Shown here: one piece after another, positions 60,939-64,000 of the stretch
How the letters are laid out: each line of letters begins with the position of its first letter
Numbering within the stretch: the first letter of the stretch is position 1
Origin: Carnegiea gigantea
Taxonomy: Eukaryota; Streptophyta; Magnoliopsida; Caryophyllales; Cactaceae
DNA length: 64,000 bases
Reading direction: 5' to 3'
Assembly: GCA_029747015.1 (NCBI GenBank)
Contig: JAKOGI010000023.1
Span: 1,294,501-1,358,500 of the forward strand
Position numbers and translations under genes: made by a program
Notes under the pieces: generated by a model
Told to the model about the DNA's origin: nothing
Seen by the model: only the letters and a program-made list of their open reading frames with translations
Databases searched by the model: none

Positions 60939-62214
60939 AAAAGTTTATATTCAAAGCCATACAACATTCAACACAACGCTTGTAATCAAGGCATTTCTTA
61001 AGACTACAAGGGTCCCTTAAGGTGCAGAATTTTTCAGAAACCAACAAGTTCCCTAAGTAAACTGGGTTACCCGGCTAAGTCAACTTAGGTAACATGTGAT
61101 ATATATCTATGTTGGACCTGATTTGTTAAGTGTTTCCACTTCTCTGCCGATTGATAGCCCATTGGTTGACTCTATAGGCCGCCTACTAAGCAGTGGTTGG
61201 GCAGTTTATGCTTAAAGATAGAAATGCACCATAAACGTGGTGGGGACTCCTGCATAAGTTCTTAGAAGTCACGTATTAGGCCCATGAATTTGAGATCATA
61301 AGTTTAATTGCTGTTTGAAGTATTAGGAGCACTTCAGTAGTTTATTATTCGCCCGAGTTATCTTGATATATATTACCTCAATTCGCTAGGGTCCCCTGCA
61401 TCCGTATTGTCCTCCTTCCCTGTCAAACAAGCTAACTGACAATTGTTGGGGGACAAAATGCGTAATGGTGGAATTCCATCTTTTATGAGCGAATTGTATT
61501 TGACTAATCTAGTTAAATGAAATGTATCAAAGATGAAAAAAATAAATGGAATGTATCCATAACAAAAATATAAATAGATAAATAACTTTGAGAGCATGTC
61601 ATAACTAAGGTGCATCCAACAACTTTAGGATCCAACATATTGTAAATTGAACCTAAAAAAGTTAGAAATTATGACCGTAACAACTATGATAGTAATAAAA
61701 GGAGGGAAAGTTTGAGAGTAGGGACATTGATTTTAGAATTTTTGGATATGTCATTGGACAACCCCAAACAATGCGCATGAACTCAAACTTGAGACCCCAA
61801 GGAAACTAGTTTAGGCAAGTGTGCAAACGGGGAAAAAAATGCATGTTACAGAAAAGAAGGCCATCAAATTGTGTTTTGATTTTTTAAGCTATTAGTAAGT
61901 GTGTTACAATTTTCAGAAAAGAATAGAACCAGATACAATGGAAGCCTCATCCTACGATAATAGAATCCGTAAAGGGTATGCCATTTGCAGCCTATAATTT
62001 TCGCAGAAATTTATCCTAGCTAAGAAGAGTGGTTAACAAAGAGTCAGTTCCACAAGGTGCCCGAAAAAAGCGTAATGGGTTATTTTTCATGCAATATGTG
62101 TATGCCAAGACAAATGATGTTTCTGATCCCTACGGTGTTCAAATCTCTTGAAGGGTGCCGATCATGCCAGACACCTACTCTAGGAAAGAAAGAAAGAAAG
62201 AAATGCATAGATCT
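60939..62214 (+). other. 5' flank of SDR copy 4 with changed TATA box
   Basis: Colinear with 808-2,077. Where the other copies read ACGTCAATATAAATGATG, this one reads ATGCCAAGACAAATGATG (about 62,101-62,118), so the TATAAAT box is gone. A deletion of roughly 20 bp near 62,168 joins two GCCA-type repeats. Confidence 0.6.
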
Positions 62215-62220
62215 GATCTT

Positions 62221-62932
62221 ATTCTTTCCCCTTTGAAATACCAAACTCTCTAATCAATTTCTACCAGAAATCAACTTTGATCTTTTTTTTCCTTGTTGGG
62301 AATGGGAGGAAATCAAATTACACCTCAACAGTCAACAAAGATACCCTGCCCCACCCCTGCCTCAAACCCTAAATACCGAACTCTTAAGTAATTTTTTAAT
62401 TCTTTTTTATTAGGAATGGAGGATATCAAGTTAGACCTCACCCACGCTCCCCACACCCCAACCAAAAACCCCAAATACCAAACTCTTAATTAATTTTTGG
62501 TACTGTAGAACTATATTCAAGGTAAGAATTAAGAAAATATGATTTGAATATGAATATACATCCTTGCGTGTATATACAAGGAAATTTTTAACAAGTAACT
62601 CCATCTCTAATAGTGGTTAGGGGGTTCAAATCCCATCTAATGTAAATTTTGGTCCCACTTATGTGGAGGCTTACCCTCCTTAGCCGACTTGCTATGGGTT
62701 CATAAGTCCCGACCTTGTCCAAAAATCTTATGAACCCCGCTAAACCATAAATAATGAGTTTGCTTTGTTTAGTTTTCGAGTCAGTTTATTGTATGTATAA
62801 CTTGTAGCAAAATATGTAGAATTTATTTGTTGAGGAAACAAATTAAGCATTGTCCAATATGACTTGGTTTTTACATGGAACCTTATAGGAATGACTATTA
62901 GACAGTGACAGTTGATGTTAAAAAATTTTCAG
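62221..62932 (+). other. Intron remnant of SDR copy 4
   Basis: After the deletion junction at 62,215-62,220 the sequence follows the 3' two thirds of the SDR intron and ends with the conserved AATTTTCAG acceptor. No splice donor partner remains upstream. Confidence 0.7.
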
Positions 62933-63456
62933 GAGACTTGGGTAAAGCCATATCAGGCACCACCAATGAGAACCTTAAGAAGGTATTTGACGTCAATGTC
63001 TATGGTACATTCCTAGGAGTGAATCATGCCGCAAGGGTGATGATCCCTAGGAAGAGCGGAGTGATACTCTTCACTACGAGTCATGCATCAGTGATATGTG
63101 GAGAGAACTCACATGCATACACCATGTCAAAGCATGCGATCGTGGGCTTGATGAAGAATCTGTGCGTCGAGATGGGATAATATGGGATAAGGGTGAATGC
63201 AATATCTCCTTGTGCTATGTCTACCTCAATACTTACCCATTCATTGGGGATCGACAAGGCCACATTGGACGAAGTGATCACTGAGTCCGCAGTGCTCAAG
63301 GGGGTTACACCGGATGCAATGGATATGGCTCATGCAGCATTGTATTTAGCTAGTGATGAGGCCAAGCTTGTCCATGGGCTTAACGTGATGGCTGATGGTG
63401 GTTATACTATCACCAACCCTGCCTTCTCCTTGGTCTTTAAAAGGTTACTCTCATGA
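62933..63456 (+). pseudogene. SDR family pseudogene, copy 4 (exon 2 only)
   Basis: Only exon 2 (524 nt) remains. Exon 1, with the whole cofactor-binding part, is deleted. CAA to TAA at 63,178-63,180 stops the frame at the position of residue 182, just after the YTMSK catalytic motif; the remainder to TGA (63,454-63,456) is open. S149, Y162 and K166 equivalents survive, but S152 lies in a changed SHASVICGENS context. It cannot encode a working enzyme and also lacks the TATA box seen in its sisters. Confidence 0.9.
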
Positions 63457-64000
63457 GATGTTTCTTTTCAATCATAAAATCATGCTAATATTATTTTGTT
63501 AAATCTTGTTGGCTTAATTAGTTAGTTGGGTCATTGTGTTTTGTTTTCAGTTGTTTACTGTAGAAGCACTGGAGTTCATAATAAGGGGTCCTATTGTCCA
63601 CTGTGTTCAAGGGTAGCTGATTTCATTGATATATAATAATCAAATGTTAGAATGAGGAAAGCAATGGTAGACACACTTCAATAATAAAAAAATGCTCTAG
63701 CTTTATCACAAGCTCTATACAAGAGTTTTCGTTTTTTTTACATTGGAATAGTAGTTTACTTCGGCCTTTATGATATTGATGTGGTTGAGTGATGATCTTG
63801 TGAAAGTTTAGTGCGCAATCTTGATTGATGCATTCAATGGCTTTAAGTAATAATCCTTTGTAACTAGGCCCAGGTAAATATGCTAATTGGGCATTACACC
63901 AATGCCATTTTAATATTCTAAGTAGTGACAGATCAAGAAATTTTATACACTAGTGTCCTTATCTTTTGAGCCCCTAATATTTTACACGTGTCAATCAGTT
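63457..64000 (+). other. 3' flank of SDR copy 4
   Basis: Non-coding and colinear with 3,757-4,290. Nothing further is recognised before the window ends. Confidence 0.55.

Larger units (their letters stand above)
59849..64000 (+). repeat. Tandem unit E (incomplete at window end; holds SDR copy 4)
   Basis: Begins with a complete MITE (59,849-60,938) and continues through the 5' flank, SDR copy 4 and 3' flank, which is colinear with about 3,757-4,290 at the end of the window. The array therefore continues to the right. Confidence 0.85.

Overview
This window looks like nuclear DNA of a flowering plant. It is AT-rich and intron-bearing, and it is packed with LTR retrotransposon pieces, MITE-like elements and microsatellites. 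No bacterial, organellar or viral gene set is visible. Almost none of it codes. The only recognisable host gene family is a classical plant short-chain dehydrogenase/reductase (SDR). It has two exons and would encode about 273 residues, resembling the secoisolariciresinol dehydrogenase / momilactone A synthase / ABA2 type. The species cannot be named from the sequence.

Layout: most of the window is a head-to-tail array of a ~12.7 kb unit, all on the + strand. Each full unit contains, in order: a 1.1 kb MITE-like element with GGCCCTGTTCTTTTTG-type ends; about 1.3 kb of 5' flank with a TATAAAT box; the SDR gene; about 3.3 kb of 3' flank with a short MITE and a hairpin; a TA or AC microsatellite; a CGGGT-rich tract; an AGCAGTTG-rich tract; a ~0.4 kb hAT-like MITE; and a TA/GT microsatellite. 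The registers are unit A (1-12,396, entered partway), unit B (12,397-12,578 plus 28,206-33,488), unit C (33,489-46,155), unit D (46,156-59,848) and unit E (59,849 to the end, incomplete).

The SDR copies lie at 2.1-3.8, 35.9-37.5, 48.6-50.1 and 62.9-63.5 kb. Each carries different disabling changes. Copy 1 has a nonsense codon and a 1-nt deletion. Copy 2 has lost its ATG and 21 nt of the cofactor loop. Copy 3 has a 1-nt insertion and loses key glycines. Copy 4 has lost all of exon 1 through a microhomology deletion, and has a nonsense codon. Copy 3 is one nucleotide from an open frame. Unit B has no SDR copy: that part is replaced by about 15.6 kb of unrelated DNA.

The 12.58-28.2 kb segment holds a minus-strand retrotransposon LTR/PBS remnant, a complete but non-autonomous LTR element (15,079-20,622, with 5-bp target duplications), a 2.25 kb TIR element filled with TAA-rich DNA, and a ~2.1 kb element with long (>100 bp) terminal inverted repeats around GC-richer cargo. 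Unit D also carries a truncated Ty3/gypsy fragment (LTR, PBS, broken gag; 54,753-56,938) that replaced about 1.1 kb of unit sequence. I found no functional operon-like or defence-like system. The main interest is the history of the array: repeated duplication, separate gene losses, possible conversion tracts, and mobile elements with related ends.
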